From assembly GCF_025499465.1 (NCBI RefSeq), contig NZ_JAIMCA010000006.1, forward strand, positions 372,001-436,000: a stretch of DNA of 64,000 bases, read 5' to 3'. A program made the translations under genes and the position numbers. Shown here piece after piece: positions 63,445 to 64,000 of this stretch. Origin of the DNA: Allobosea sp. BH3 (GTDB taxonomy: Bacteria; Pseudomonadota; Alphaproteobacteria; Rhizobiales; Beijerinckiaceae). The stretch's first letter is position 1. Every line of letters begins with the position of its first letter. The notes beneath the pieces are model-generated. The model made no database searches. It was not told the DNA's origin and was given only the letters and a program-made list of their open reading frames with translations.

Positions 63445-64000
63445 TCATAGGCACGGCCGGCCATATCGACCACGGCAAGACCTCGCTGGTGCGGCGGCTG
63501 ACAGGCGTGGAGACCGACCGTCTCAAGGAGGAGAAGGAGCGCGGCATCACCATCGCGCTCGGCTTCGCTTATTGGCCGCAAGCCGACGGGCGGATCATCG
63601 GCTTCATCGACGTGCCGGGCCATGAAAAGCTCGTCCATACGATGCTGGCCGGCGCCTCCGGCATCGACCTCCTGCTGCTCGTCATCGCGGCCGATGACGG
63701 GGTGATGCCGCAGACGCGAGAGCATGTCGACATCGCCCGTCTGCTCGGCATTGGGCAGGCGGTGGTGGCCCTGACGAAGGCCGACCTCGTCGACGAAGCC
63801 CGCTTGGCCGAGGCCCACGGCGAGATCGAAGCGCTGCTGGCCGGGACGCCTTTTGCGGATGCGCCGATCCTGCCGGTTTCGACAGTGACCGGCGCCGGCA
63901 TCGAGGCACTCGCCACGCTGCTGCGCGAGCGAACCGAGGCAGCCTCGGCGCGGCGGGACGATGGCGGTTTCCGCCTCGCCGTCGACCGCTGCTTCACGCT
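63441..64000 (+). CDS. selB: Selenocysteine-specific elongation factor SelB (partial, C-terminus off the window)
   Basis: The first 186 residues of a translation GTPase that delivers selenocysteyl-tRNA(Sec) to UGA codons next to SECIS hairpins. GTP motifs: G1 [14 protein letters not shown]2-like [15 protein letters not shown]3 [40 protein letters not shown]4 ALTKADLVD. The KERGITI and HIDHGKT text match SelB rather than EF-Tu. The winged-helix domains that bind SECIS lie beyond the edge. Confidence 0.95.
   Translation, partial: MIIGTAGHIDHGKTSLVRRLTGVETDRLKEEKERGITIALGFAYWPQADGRIIGFIDVPGHEKLVHTMLAGASGIDLLLLVIAADDGVMPQTREHVDIARLLGIGQAVVALTKADLVDEARLAEAHGEIEALLAGTPFADAPILPVSTVTGAGIEALATLLRERTEAASARRDDGGFRLAVDRCFT

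Overview
The window is GC-rich DNA from an alphaproteobacterium, most likely a member of the Hyphomicrobiales (Rhizobiales) and perhaps a Bosea-like genus. This is inferred from protein style (TakP-type solute receptors, a Porin_2-like fragment, PdhS/PleC-like and HWE kinases), from several kinds of dispersed intergenic palindromes, and from codon usage. I had no database search, so the genus is a guess. Genes are dense on both strands, with many ATGA or similar start/stop overlaps. I see no tRNA, rRNA, CRISPR array or insertion sequence.

Layout. 1-5190 (minus): a vitamin B12-type uptake operon (methyltransferase, TonB receptor, binding protein, FecCD permease running off the left edge) behind a clear cobalamin riboswitch. 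A perfect 20-bp palindrome resembling a Zur box lies just before the first gene. 5274-9733: cell-envelope genes (SGNH-like membrane protein, lytic transglycosylase, L,D-transpeptidase) and NhaA with a structured leader. 9759-14361: DUF971 protein, MoaA, and an uncharacterised three-gene membrane/coiled-coil/VWA-like module. 14477-17727: SolA-type oxidase with two exporters. 17796-23217: 3-hydroxyisobutyrate dehydrogenase-like protein, methionine aminopeptidase, polar amino-acid ABC genes without an ATPase, and an MFS transporter. 23403-28715: spermidine-synthase-like protein, secreted orphan, agmatinase-family protein and two tandem TakP-like TRAP receptors. 28875-34476: small secreted proteins, a uracil-DNA glycosylase-family protein, GST, nuclease, histidine kinase and Ddl. 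34633-39622: divergent cobT and cobS, DUF1289, GNAT, TSUP and SMP-30 genes. 39735-45398: an ArsR/AHSA1/VOC/DUF899/DUF1428 stress-type cluster, PhzF, GYD protein and DusA.

45798-55248 is the most unusual stretch. It holds an MddA-like methyltransferase with an MFS partner, a class III nucleotidyl cyclase with TolB-like and TPR parts, and a 1,408-residue protein joining a cytochrome P450, two membrane segments and a C-terminal DyP-type peroxidase. A PAS-HWE histidine kinase converges on that gene. A natural two-haem P450-DyP polypeptide is the best candidate here for an undescribed system.

55526-64000 is a coherent selenium/formate locus: a selenocysteine-containing formate dehydrogenase-N alpha subunit (in-frame UGA at 56194 with a well-formed SECIS hairpin), its FeS and cytochrome b subunits, FdhE, then selA, a Sel1-repeat gene and the start of selB, the last four genes tightly packed. 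The selenium-insertion genes next to the UGA-containing gene support true selenocysteine decoding. Together the genes suggest a free-living, respiratory, metal- and cobalamin-responsive heterotroph able to oxidise formate.
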